From Durusdinium trenchii (taxonomy: Eukaryota > Sar > Dinophyceae > Suessiales > Symbiodiniaceae), in the NCBI GenBank assembly GCA_963970005.1, contig CAXAMN010027472.1, forward strand, positions 1,817,749-1,881,748: a stretch of 64,000 nt of DNA. The letters run 5' to 3'. Below the pieces are notes generated by a model. The model was not told the DNA's origin. It worked only from the letters and a program-made list of their open reading frames with translations, and ran no database searches. This document shows positions 12,341 through 22,570 of the stretch, piece by piece; the stretch's first letter is position 1, and every line of letters starts with the position of its first letter. Made by a program: the position numbers and the translations under genes.

Positions 12341-12797
12341 ACCGGTCGCGCTCGGCGTTTTCGACGCGCCGTGGCCGGTCGAGGAACAGCGGCTCGCAAG
12401 AGTTGGCCTTTTTGACCGACTGCCCCGAGATTTCCACAGAGGCACCGAGAACAAAGGGGGTGTGAGAGGGTGTGTGTGTGTGTGTCTCCGTTTGGTTTCA
12501 TCGCAACAGGAGAGGTAAAAGAGGATCACTTGTTGCTCGAAATGTCGGCCTGTAAGCTGTAGGTTATTGTAGGTGATGTTGTTGTTGGTTAATGAAACGC
12601 CACTGGTTTCATGGCAGAAAAAAAATGATGAAAACCCCAAAAAAACAAACGCCAGAAGGACTCATGCCACTTGTGCGGTTTTGGAAGCAGTAGGCATGTT
12701 CTCATCCACTTGCCCTGGAAGTCCGTTCGACCGTTTGAAAAGGGGGACGACCTGGTGACCTGCCGTGTGAAAACCAATGAAAACAATGGTTGTTCGG
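12341..12797. other. no gene recognised; (GT)n run
   Basis: Holds a (TG) run at 12471-12485. ORFs are short and without domains. Confidence 0.5.
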
Positions 12798-12860
12798 TAC
12801 CAGGACCTTCCAACAGATGGTTTTTGGACTGAAGAGGCTATTTACAGAAAGGTCGTGGGC
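12798..12860. repeat. half copy of TACCAGGACC-family element
   Basis: Begins TACCAGGACCTTCCAACAGA and continues into the GAAGAGGCTATTTA motif shared with 28903-28989. A matching right end is absent nearby, so this is a truncated copy. Confidence 0.5.
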
Positions 12861-12984
12861 TTAGAAGCCTTTCATGGTGGGCGGGTAGAAGCCCGCCGCG
12901 GCGTGGCGCTTCTCTCTAGCCTACGGAAGTCTGCGCTCGCGCTGTCCGGAGGATCGGCAGATGCATCGATCAGCCCAGATGTAT

Positions 12985-13082
12985 TTACCAGGACCCTCCT
13001 GTCGGGGTGTCTATAAATAGCCTTGTAAGGAGGTGATTCGGGGCGTCCAAAACAAACACCGGATGAGAGGAAGGTCCTGGTA
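12985..13082. repeat. TACCAGGACC-family inverted-repeat element
   Basis: The left end TACCAGGACCCTCCTGTC and right end GGAAGGTCCTGGTA are imperfect inverted repeats about 97 bp apart. The left interior (GTGTCTATAAATAGCC) resembles 61001-61084. It is non-coding. Confidence 0.5.
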
Positions 13083-13595
13083 GGATGTTTCGGACTTCAG
13101 GCACTTAGCGGCCAGGACTTGCCGGAAACCGCTTACTTGAAATGGATGTGGGTTGTATTCTATGTTTGATCCATAGGCTTTGACTTATGCCGCACGCGTG
13201 AGAGGAGTGTTTGGGATATTGGGCATGGGCTTATGAATATGTCTAAATTGCACTCAACTCTTTCAAGAAACCCATCTTTTCTCTCGGTCGTGAATCAAAA
13301 CCATGGAGGTAGCTTCGTGCAGATGACCGAAGAAAAAGAACTATATTATGTACTTCCAAGTGTTTTCAAGGACCTGGTTTTGATGAAACTCCAGCTCACG
13401 ACCGAAATCCACTTTCAGTTCCCACCCACAAACACCCCAGAAGTCCGCGCTTGAGATTCCAAGCCCGGACAGACGAAAGGCACCGGTCCTCTAGGGAACC
13501 ACAGACTTTCTGGGCAATTGGACCCTCCTGGCGTACAAGCAAGTGTCTCCATTCACCCTCTCAGGGTAGTTATGTGGATCCATAGTGGGGAACCA
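13083..13595. other. no gene recognised
   Basis: Short ORFs only (up to 73 codons). No structure was recognised. Confidence 0.5.
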
Positions 13596-13691
13596 TACAA
13601 GGACCTTCCAACAGGGGTGGTTTTAGAAGCCTAACAGCTGGTTTCTGGGCACCTGTTGTTAGCAGGAAACACCTGTTGGAGAGTCCAGGTA
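13596..13691. repeat. TACCAGGACC-family element, copy inverted at 22183
   Basis: Ends TACAAGGACCTTCCAACAGG and CCTGTTGGAGAGTCCAGGTA. The interior contains GGTTTTAGAAGCCTAACAG and TGGTTTCTGGGCACCTGTTG, both of which recur in inverted orientation at 22183-22260, so the two are copies of one element. Confidence 0.65.
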
Positions 13692-13868
13692 TAGGGTGTG
13701 ATTCATGGTGCAACACACGTTCGGTACGCCTGGACCCTCAAATTGTGTCGCCCTGTGAAGGCCCAGGGGTCATGGCTGTGGATAGAAATACCTGGAAACC
13801 TAGCATTTGGGTTCCCAGGTAAGGGTCGGCACCACGTACCAACCAGACCGGTACCCACCAGTACCCAC

Positions 13869-13976
13869 CAAGAACTCATTTCCAGGGGTCACAAAGGGGT
13901 GGTGTTTAGTCCCATCCAGTGAGTGGATAATGGGCACCCCTAACCTCCATTAAGCACCCCTTTGAAAATCTTGGTT
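13869..13976. repeat. GTCACAAAGGGG-family element, copy 1
   Basis: The left end CCAGGGGTCACAAAGGGGTG and right end AAGCACCCCTTTGAAAATCT are roughly complementary. The interior (TTTAGTCCCATCCAGTGAGT, GGGCACCCCTAACCTCCATT) recurs inverted at 22484-22570. A shorter relative lies at 28355-28416. Confidence 0.65.
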
Positions 13977-15224
13977 CATTGTCGTCCTTTGTTTTTCCTT
14001 CCCCGCAGAGAGAGGCGATCCCTAACAACCCGACGAAGCGCGAACCAAGTGAGACTCTTCAGTCCAAGCCAGAGGCTTTTCAGAACCTGATATCTAGTGA
14101 CTATCCCAGGTGGAGTTCCGCAGCGATTTGTTCCTGGATGGAGTTCAAGGGATTGTCAATCAAGGTGAATACCACTTATATTAGATACCTACCGAGTCCT
14201 TCACCCCAAAACCTCTGTCCAACAGCCCGCTTCGTGGTTCTTCGGTCCCCGTGGCGCCCCGGCCCAGATGAAAACCATCTATGGTATCCTTTCGGCCTTC
14301 GGCCTCTTGGCATCGGGACGGATGGACTACAGCGAAACGACTGGGGCGTTCGGTCGAATCCACGCACCAGTGAGAAGAGTTGTGTGGATTTGAACAGGAA
14401 CCGGAGAACAAGTGGAATGTTCCCGGTTTCTGTTCCTCTCCTGGCATGGGAGAAGAGTTTGATCAAAGCTTGCTTGTCCTTCCAAAAGATGCGCCTCTCC
14501 AGTTCCACGAAGACAGCACGGCCCGGCCTTGGTGGAAAATCGAGTGGCCCTCGTGGGGAATCGATGTGCAGGTTGGGAGGTCCCCTCATGGGTGTGTCGA
14601 CGGAAATCCTGAAGACCCTTTCCGACTTCATCTACACACCCGCGTGACAGTGGTGAAAGTGCTCCATCTGCGTTGGTTGCTGTGGCTATAAGGTAGTGAC
14701 TTCGTCTCTGACCCCGTCTCCCTCAAGAACTTGTATCAGCATAGACCCTGAAGAATCCCCAAACAGTTTCAGCAGCTTTCTTTATGCCACTTCCTTGAAT
14801 TCCTTTGTTGGTGGAAATGTCTTCCTATAATATCTCCAAGAAGGTCGTGTAGGGTACCAGCTGTTTGGGAACGGGCATGTAAACAAACACGGACAATCCA
14901 AGGGACGTCTCGCATTCATCGCAAGATAAACACACAGACCCAGGCAGGTCCTGGACGCCCGGACAAGGCGAAGAAGAAAAGGGCCATTCGTTTGGCAGCT
15001 TCTGGGCGAGTTCACCTTTCGGTCTTTCCCCGCAGAAGAGAAGACCAAGAGAGTGGATCATGGGCCAAAGCTGCCAGAAATACTTGTAAAGTGTGGCAGC
15101 GCCTGGCAAATTGTTCTGGGCTTGAAAGCAATTGGATCGGGGCCCCGAGGTGGAGATCAACGCTCCCAGTTCGCAATCAGGGACAGCTTGCCTTCAGGGG
15201 TTCCAGTCGGCATTGCATTAGCGC
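13977..15224. other. no gene recognised
   Basis: A 222-codon ORF (13979-14647) overlaps a 151-codon ORF on the opposite strand and neither has a domain I know. From about 15,000 the composition becomes more coding-like, leading into the remnant described next. Confidence 0.45.
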
Positions 15225-15792
15225 ATGTCCATTGTGTTGGCAACGCACCACACTAAGAACTACATCAAGTGGCTGATTGACTATCGCCACCTTCCAGTAC
15301 ATGGAGTTGTGCCTAATGCCGATCGTTGGATCGAAGTGATCGCCAGCTTCCATAAAAGCTTGGCTCGTTGCTATTTAGATCAGAGAAGACCACGATTGCC
15401 AGAGCACCAAGAACTAAATGCAGCAATCATGGTGTGAGAAGTTGATCAATTTGACCACAGCTTTTGACCTGGCTAACTCCAAGTGGAAGACAGCAAGGTT
15501 TCGAGAGCGTGTTCAGCTGAGAGAGCAGGTGCGCAAGTTCCTGCCTAAGGGCTCAGTTGGTCAGGAGATCCTCAAGGAGTTGGGCACTACTTGCTCAACG
15601 CGTGCTGAACGACGTCCAGTCCTTGGCGCAGAAGCCCAGAACTTTGCCAAGAAACGGTTCCCGTCCAAGCAGGTGCAATCGCAGGCCTATGACGCCGATA
15701 GCACTGCCCCAGCGGCGGAAGAGCTTGACGAAGAAGATCGAGTGATTGGTGAATTCTTTGCCAAACATGTCCTTGGAAGATCTGGTCAGTGA
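15225..15792 (+). pseudogene. coding-like remnant of unknown function
   Basis: Two overlapping reading frames (15225-15437, then 15418-15792) read as ordinary protein with mixed hydrophobic and charged segments. Examples are WLIDYRHLPVHGVVP in the first, and a charged, probably helical stretch (RFRERVQLREQVRKF) with an acidic tail (EELDEEDRVI) in the second. The change of frame near 15,420 suggests a broken gene. I recognise no family. Its position directly before a retroelement gag-like ORF suggests it may belong to the same decayed element. It could also be chance. Confidence 0.3.
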
Positions 15793-16504
15793 ACTACGTA
15801 TAGAACTGGCTGGAGCGACCTCGGTGATTCAAGGACTGCAGAGTTCAGCCCAACAGCAGCAAGCACAGATTCAGAGTCAAAATACAGAGCTTAGTAGATT
15901 GCAGCTTCAGGTGGCTAGTCAACAACCGGTTCCAGATGGTAGTCCACAGGCAGCTCAACCTAGTTCACCTACTTCTCCTGTTGGTGCAACCTTGATGCCA
16001 TTGGTTGATACACGTACTTTGGGGAAACCTGACACGTTCAATGGTGATAGGTCCAAGTTAGAGTTTAGAGATTGGTCAGTGGTGGTTGGTGCATATCTTG
16101 GTGCTGTAGATCATCGCTTTCCAGAGATGCTGGAGAAGGTGGAGACAGGAGTGGGTTCTGACTTCAGGAACCTGAGACTGACACCAATTGAGAAGGCCCT
16201 TTCAACGCAACTATTGCCGGTGGAATCGCGAGTGGCAGGATCGCGGGAGAATGTGCATCCTGGTTCATGCGAACAGCATGATGGACTTCCAAGGGCTTCC
16301 ACAAACCGAGAACTCAGAAGGAATGTTCTCAATGCACTTTTCAAGACGATCTTAGTCCGTATGTGTCTAGATCTTAGGTTTTATGTCACCGCAAACAAGG
16401 CTGACATAGTCGAACATGTGCTTGATGTTTGGAGGATTGGCAGCGGACAACCAGCTGCGGCAACTCATAGAGTCTTTCAAAAATGTCGTGCTAGGTTCAG
16501 CTGA
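15767..16504 (+). pseudogene. retroelement Gag-like remnant
   Basis: From the ATG at 15767 this encodes about 245 residues. The N-terminus is a helical, Gln-rich segment (about residues 10-55) that probably forms a coiled coil. It is followed by a Pro/Ser linker and then VDTRTLGKPDTFNGD and a WSVVVGAYLGAVDHRF-type stretch. This resembles the start of the capsid domain in dinoflagellate copia Gag proteins as I know them. The C-terminal part loses resemblance, and no zinc knuckle, protease or polymerase follows downstream. I therefore call it a truncated gag. The open frame begins at a TTG at 15746, but the ATG at 15767 starts the helical domain cleanly. No LTR was found around it. Confidence 0.5.
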
Positions 16505-17954
16505 GGACCTATGGACTGAAGAGAGGCTTCAAGCTTGGTTGAGCCAGCATAGCTGCTATGACTGGTAGAATTTGAGAATCCACAAGTTGACCAAAAGCTG
16601 ACACAGCTTAGGTCATGGAGGCGTGTCGTGGATTGTAGCATGTTCACAAGTACCACCTATGTTTGTAAAGATGCATGTCCAAAGTGTCCACCTCAGGACT
16701 TTGAGGTCAGTACAGAGGAATCCCTAGAACCATAGGGTTGAACTGTTTTGCACTGTGATACATGGTTCAATAGAGAAAACCGGTGCTACCTGTGCTGTTT
16801 CACTTTTGCTAGAAGAAAGAAGTTCAAACGTCTTTTTGAGGATTGGTTTCCCTACTGACGACGACTAGGTGGAAAGTTTGATTAACCTTTCGTTTTTTTT
16901 TGGCAGACGGCTCGGAAGTCAACTGGTTTTGGAAATAGAAGACTCCGCTGTCAAAGCAGGGTCATTCCATGGCTTTCCCTCCAGCTTGAACTCAACAGCG
17001 TCCGCTGCAAGGCACATGAATCTAGGGTCAGGTGTCCTCCCGAGGAAGATCGAGTTAATTATTTGCCCACTCAACCGGTTCATTGCGATTCTGGTAGCTT
17101 ACAAATGGAACTTGGTCTCCAAAACTTGTTGTTCATACTGGAGCATCACCCGCGAACGCGCCATGAGGCATGCTGCTCTTCTGGCTGTTGTTGTCGGATT
17201 TTAGTGTCTTCTCCACCCGGATCAGCGCCTTGTCCATGATTGGGAGGGTCTTCGTCCCAGCTGCATCACCCTAGTCCACCATTCATGGGTCCAAATTGCT
17301 CACACTGCGACTTGTTTGATCGCCTCCGGCATGCACCGCGCAGAGGTGACAAACTCTTCGTGGCTTACGATAGCAATCACGGTCCAATCAGTTTCAAGGC
17401 ATTAAGTCGGTGGAGCCAATCATGTTTCGAAGGGTCAAGGGTACACACACTTGCCTTCCGCAAGTCCACACCATTCGAGGGGAAACATCATGGACAATCG
17501 TAATTCCCTTGTGTTTGATGAACTAATGAAGAGTGAAGACTTTCCACGCGTATTGCAAATGGCCTCCAAAAGAACTGGGCAAGAAGGATCTTCTCGTTTT
17601 CTTTGCTGTCTTCTCTGAGGGCCACGTGATCTGAGGTGCCTTTTTGCTCGTTTGCAGCCATGTGATCTCCGAGGTGGAACCGATGAACGGCGAACGAAGC
17701 TGAGGAAAACATGGAGGATGCTATTTGGGGAAGCCAACAACCATGGATTTCATGGATTGAATCCGGAACAATCATTGCTTTACAAAACAATTTTCACTCC
17801 ATCAACAGGTCAACCTTTCTTTTTAAAGGTCGAACCGAAGGCTAGGCAATGTCATTTGGGGAATCCAATCTTGGAAACACACACAAATGGAGCTGGCATA
17901 ATTTGCTGAGAAAAGGCCAAGGGTTATATAGTTAGTTGATTTCAGGGGTCCATG
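16505..17954. other. no gene recognised
   Basis: Scattered ORFs of at most about 110 codons without domains. The first few hundred bases may be further decay of the gag-bearing element, but nothing can be aligned by eye. Confidence 0.45.
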
Positions 17955-18014
17955 GAGACATATAATATAGCATTGTATTATATACCAGTCCCACCGGTCG
18001 TGTTTGGGATATAG
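17955..18014. repeat. MITE fragment, CCCAGAC family
   Basis: TATACCAGTCCCACCGGTCG followed by TGTTTGGGATATA is the inverse of the arm type at 3893 (CCCAGACACGAC...GGGACTGGTATA). Only one arm can be recognised. Confidence 0.4.
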
Positions 18015-19292
18015 TGGGTGTTGTCATGGTGGATTCGTACCCCACATCTACTGTGGGTCAACGTCATATAGTCATCGCAAAGACCAGGAAGAGGCGTTTT
18101 GTCAGAGCTCAGTGCTTCAGTGGACCAAGTTCGGTGGAGAAAGAGTTCGGTGCTACAAGTAGTATCCTGCATCACTCCGAGAGCCACAAAAATATGTTAG
18201 CCAAAGAACTTGGCCCAAAAAGCGTTGAACCAATGGACCAAGCAACTCACACTCATCAACCCAACTATACGTAGCATCGTTCGCAGAAAATCATGCATCC
18301 CAACGAGCAAACTGATCAGCCAACTTTCAGACTGCTAAGCAGCTCATACCGACCACCCAGCCAAGCAACTCACCAACCAACCAACCATATATAACCACCT
18401 ACAACTAAGAAACGAAGCTAGTTTACAGTATACAGCAATGACCTAACTGGCTTAACTCAACCAGAGGATCCCAGTGACCACTGCTACCAAGAAAGGAGCC
18501 AGAAACCAAGACGGTGGAGTCGAACTCCGGAACCGGACTCGACGAAGTCCAGTCGCTCGAGTCGCTGGAGTCGCTGCCTGGAGTCGTAGTCGCTTGTGGC
18601 CGCGTCTTCTGTTTCGGGCATGTTGTCTTGTGAACACCCACAGAGCAATACTGAACAAGGAAGACTTACCACTGTTTGATCGCTTACATAACTCATCAGG
18701 AAGCTTAGCCCCTTCCTTCGCAGGTGGGCCTTTTCATGATGGCGTTGGCTGTGCTGCTGATTGCATTTGCCACGAGCGTGCAGCTTGGTTTTGAGGTTTT
18801 GTTGTGATTGCAGATTTTCCCGGTCCCTGGCATGGGGATGTTGTTTAGTTTCGTGCCTAAAGTCAGTGGCTTCCCAACAGGATGCGTTTCCCAACTCAAA
18901 TCCAATAGGTGGAAAGTCGGCGTTACTTTCTATTCTAAGGAAACGGCTCGGGGACCATGTTTTCTCTCTGCTTGGACAGCGAATCCTAGGAATGCTCTGA
19001 ATCACCACTTGGAGGACTTTGATGGAGCGACTTGGCCACGCGCCCGTGCGACGGGCGTCAAGCGCGAGACGTGGCGTCTCCGGCCGTTGCGCGGGGGTGT
19101 ATGGATCTCATGTCGTGTGAATGTGGACCGGCCGGAATCGATGAAGATCCCTGAGGTCAGGTGTCCCAGTAAAACCTGTAGAGCCGTCGGTCAAAGAATG
19201 AAGTAGATATCACTCTTTTGAAGATGGGTTTGGGCCTGCAAGCTAACCATCATCCACTGGGCCCAGCACAATGGGATAGATCAAGATCCACC
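18015..19292. other. no gene recognised
   Basis: ORFs up to 174 codons, overlapping on both strands without domains. A GC-rich patch at 19019-19110 has no clear frame. Confidence 0.45.
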
Positions 19293-19384
19293 CCCAGACA
19301 CTCCATGTATGCTATATATGCCTACATTGACCCGCCTGGCACCACCCCAATGTAGGCATATATAGCATACATGGAGTGTCTGGG
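19293..19384. mobile_element. MITE, CCCAGAC family, perfect 37 bp arms
   Basis: The left arm 19293-19329 begins CCCAGACACTCCATGTATGC. The right arm 19348-19384 is its exact reverse complement over 37 bp, leaving an 18 bp loop containing CTGGCACCACCC. No matching 3 bp target duplication is visible (ACC left, ATA right). It would fold into a very stable hairpin as RNA or single-stranded DNA. Perfect arms suggest a young copy. Confidence 0.85.
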
Positions 19385-19698
19385 ATAGAGTCCTGACTAC
19401 CGTCAACCTGTCCTTCACGCGTTCACGTGGTTTGGCCGATTGGATCGGGTGTTTGGTCGATTGGTCCAGGTGAAAAATCTCCAACCTGGGCCTCCTGACC
19501 TTGTGCGTTCTTGTCGGCTCCCCCGAACGGGGACAGATCGATCACTCCAACGAGTTAGACATGGTTTCGTGATCGATCAGTCAATCTGCGAAAAGGGGGG
19601 AACTCCGTTTCAAAGAGTTCACAGGCGAACAATGAACAGTTCACGCGGTCTATCGTGGAGCGTCCATAATCTGCCCTCAGCAGTGGGAAGATCATCGA

Positions 19699-19784
19699 TA
19701 CCAGCAGCTCCAACAGGTCACCAATTGAAACCTGTTAGGGCCTAACAACCCTCCATTTCGGAGACCTGTTGGAAGGTGCTGGTA
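19699..19784. repeat. TACCAGGACC-family related element
   Basis: Begins TACCAGCAGCTCCAACAGGT and ends CCTGTTGGAAGGTGCTGGTA, so it is an imperfect inverted repeat of 86 bp. The interior holds a second small palindrome (CCTGTTAGGGCCTAACA). Confidence 0.6.
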
Positions 19785-20318
19785 GTGGGGTGCCCCCCAT
19801 CCTCCAAATCAGCTTTTTCAGCTGGCCACGCGCTACGCGCGGACGCAGGCTCCTAGCACGCACAAAAAGCACACGGGACGACAGACTCGAGACCGTTGAT
19901 GTTCATCCCCAACAGCCCTTTTCACCGAACAGTGAGGATGATCCGAGCCGTTTGGTGTTTGGAAAGCCGAAACGGAGGAACCCAAAGTCCCAGTCCTCAA
20001 TGAAAACAACCCTTCATTTGTGACACACTCCCAGTCCTCACATATCAAGGTGTCCGTATTGATTTGGGTGTCCATAGTCTGTTGTAGAAGTGCCTCATAC
20101 CTTCTCCTGCCAGTGCCACACACTCACTTGCGGTCTGTGCAAGCGCTGCAAACAGCGGGACAGTGTCCGTGTCCACGTCCACACCCGTATGCAACAGGCC
20201 GATCACGTCCAGATGCCCCTTTTGGTGGTCCTTGCACACCCATCGCACAGTGCAAGCTGCAGCGAGGATCTTCCTTCATCCTTCATTTCTCTTTGACGGA
20301 CTGGTCTGGTGTTTCCAA

Positions 20319-20399
20319 CCAGCACCACCCAAAGGGTGGTTATTAGATGGAAAATAGATAGTCAGGGGGGTCTATAAACCACCCTTTGGGTGATGCTGG
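20319..20399. repeat. CCAGCACCACCC-family element, copy 1
   Basis: An 81 bp element with ends CCAGCACCACCCAAAGGGTG and its near complement (ACCCTTTGGGTGATGCTGG). The interior GGAAAATAGATAGTCAGGGG recurs, inverted and almost unchanged, at 31436-31515. It is non-coding. Confidence 0.75.
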
Positions 20400-21825
20400 A
20401 AGTCACTGCTCTTCTTCCAGACCGGTCCAGTCCGACACCACTGTGGCCCAGCTGTGTCTTTGAACAGACAGCAGACAGCACCCCCTGGCGTCGGGGCGAA
20501 CTCGGGGTCGGCACGCCGCACGGTCGGCCTTCCGAACATGACGGCTAACACAGCCACATGGAGTGAAGAGAACCTCCGCGTTTGCAGAAAAACTTGTGGA
20601 ACTCTCCCTGAAGATGAACTGAAGCGTGTCGCTTCCGTTGAACTCTTCGGATGAGCTTCATTCTCTCCTGAAGTCCAGTTCGATCTTTATACGATCGAAC
20701 TGGACCTACCTCCCCAGGTCCGCTCCCGTCGACGAACCGGTCCGGTCATGGCAGTCCCGTCCCTTCCCGTCGACCGGACTCCCGTCGCGTCTGGGAAGTC
20801 CGGTCGACCGCGACCGGCACCGCGCGGTGCCGTCTTCTCATCGAGGTCCACGTGTGGCTCCGGGCGCTCTTTCAGATCGTCTTGGGCATGTTCCCCGTGA
20901 GCAACTACGACCGCTTCCAGGCGAGGACACCATTTCCAGCCAATCGGGTCCGGACGTGGCGGGGGGGGGGGACGTGGCGGGCGAAAGTGTTCATGCAGGG
21001 CGAAGGACCCGACGAGCTCGGAAAAGGTGGAGAAACTGCAGCTGTTTGGGGATTGGGGTCACTCAACTAAGAACGAACCGGTGGAAGAAGGTTAACGAAC
21101 CCCTGAGATTCCATGGTATTGGGACGGTTTCGGAGGTCAATGTAGGGAAACATTCCAATGGAGGGTCTGAAATCTTTTCCAGAAAAACTGACAGGTTAGG
21201 AACCAGAGACCGAGGGAGGGGGGGGGTCTGTCTTGAGACGGAGCAGGAACGCCCGTTTTGGCCAGTGGAGCAGGGCTCTTCCTTTTGAGGAAAACCGAAG
21301 GGGGTTGGTTTGTGGACGCTTTTGAGGGCGGTTTTTTGCTGTGTCTTTTCCTGTCGTCTTTGAAGTCAAGCTGGTCGGCGTGCCTGCTGGGTGATAGCTA
21401 GCACATTATAGCACGGTTCAAGTCATCGCAGAATTGCTCACCCTGTTCGGCAGAAGGAAGTGTTTGCCCCCATGTTCAGAGTGGATCTCAGGATATCCCG
21501 CTCTTCTCTTTTGGCCCTGCTGCCGTCATCCCGCTGCTTAGCCCCCAGAGTACCCCCCCAAAAAAAGGAGAGCTCCGCATGATATCCCTGCCGAAGCTGC
21601 CGAAGCCGCCAGCACGGTCCATGGCACAGGATGAGGCAGCCGTCATGGCCTTCGTCTCGGTCTTCATCATCTTGGCCGCTCGGACGGGGAGCGGTGGACG
21701 TCACCCTACTTCGGTCACCGCCGAAGTCGGTTCCGAAAACGAACAGCCGTGACCTTGTGGACTCCAGAACGGGTGCGACGAGGGGAGATGTCTTGTTTGT
21801 GCAGAACATGTGCAGAAACACTGTG
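20400..21825. other. no gene recognised
   Basis: A 220-codon ORF (20626-21288) has arginine-rich random composition and no domain. It includes a short palindrome around GTTCGATCTTTATACGATCG (20670-20705). Nothing else was identified. Confidence 0.45.
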
Positions 21826-22010
21826 TTTTTTTATGTTTTTTTGGCTGAAACATCACCAAGACCTAGGTTTTGGAGCCAGTGTTTGCTTCAATGTTTCTTG
21901 TTAATGCAAAACATTGACAAAAACATTAACAACACTCGGTGTTGCACTGTTTTTTTGCTGAAACCTCACAAAAACCTAAGTTCTGAGCTGTTGTGTGGCT
22001 TCAATTGTTC
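21826..22010. repeat. imperfect direct repeat pair
   Basis: The block GTTTTTTTGGCTGAAAC...CACCAAGACCTAGGTTTTGG (about 21835-21895) returns at about 21950-22010 with several changes. The spacer holds inverted AATGTTT/AAACATT motifs. Probably a decayed repeat, with no coding content. Confidence 0.5.
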
Positions 22011-22182
22011 AGACCAGGCCGACAATGGTCTAGAGGGAATACCGGAGTACCCCAAAAAGGGCTCACCGCTGCCGTCTCCGCCAAGTTCACAGTGTTTGAT
22101 GTGCGACCCAGCGCGGAGAAGGAGAAAGAACAGGATGACTCCCAAGCTGGGGACGTGAAGTCCATCTACCTGGACTTCACAG

Positions 22183-22260
22183 GTGTTTCCTGGTGACAAC
22201 AGGTGCCCAGAAACCACCTGTTAGGCTTCTAAAACCACCGGACTTGGAAGGTCCTGGTAT
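22183..22260. repeat. TACCAGGACC-family element, inverted copy of 13596
   Basis: Reads as the inverse of 13596-13691: it carries GGTGCCCAGAAACCACCTGT and TTAGGCTTCTAAAACCACC, and ends CTTGGAAGGTCCTGGTA. The outer left end is worn. Confidence 0.6.
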
Positions 22261-22483
22261 ATAGAGCAAACATTGCATATGTTTACCTAGCAGCATCCAA
22301 AATCTGCCAGGTCACCGCCTGCAAATTGTAAGTCTGCATTGGAGGGACCAAGATGTGCAAGTTGTTCATTTAATGACATTCATGGAGCACGTCTATAGTT
22401 TTGGAATCAGGCCGGATGAGGCTTGATGTGTCATGAGCCCCTAGATCACGTGGTAGAATGAGAATTGAAAGTGATCCGCACCC

Positions 22484-22570
22484 AGCAGTCACAAAGGTGT
22501 GCTCAATGGAGGTTAGGGGTGCCCATGATCCACTCACTGGATGGGACTAAACACCACACCACCCAACTCC
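22484..22570. repeat. GTCACAAAGG-family element, inverted copy of 13869
   Basis: Carries CAATGGAGGTTAGGGGTGCC and CCACTCACTGGATGGGACTA, the inverse of the interior at 13869-13976. Its left end is CCAGCAGTCACAAAGG. The high interior identity suggests comparatively recent spread. Confidence 0.65.

Noticed and set aside
20626..21288. 220-codon ORF on the + strand
   Set aside because: Arg/Ser/Pro-rich random composition in GC-rich DNA, includes a run of G; no recognisable domain.
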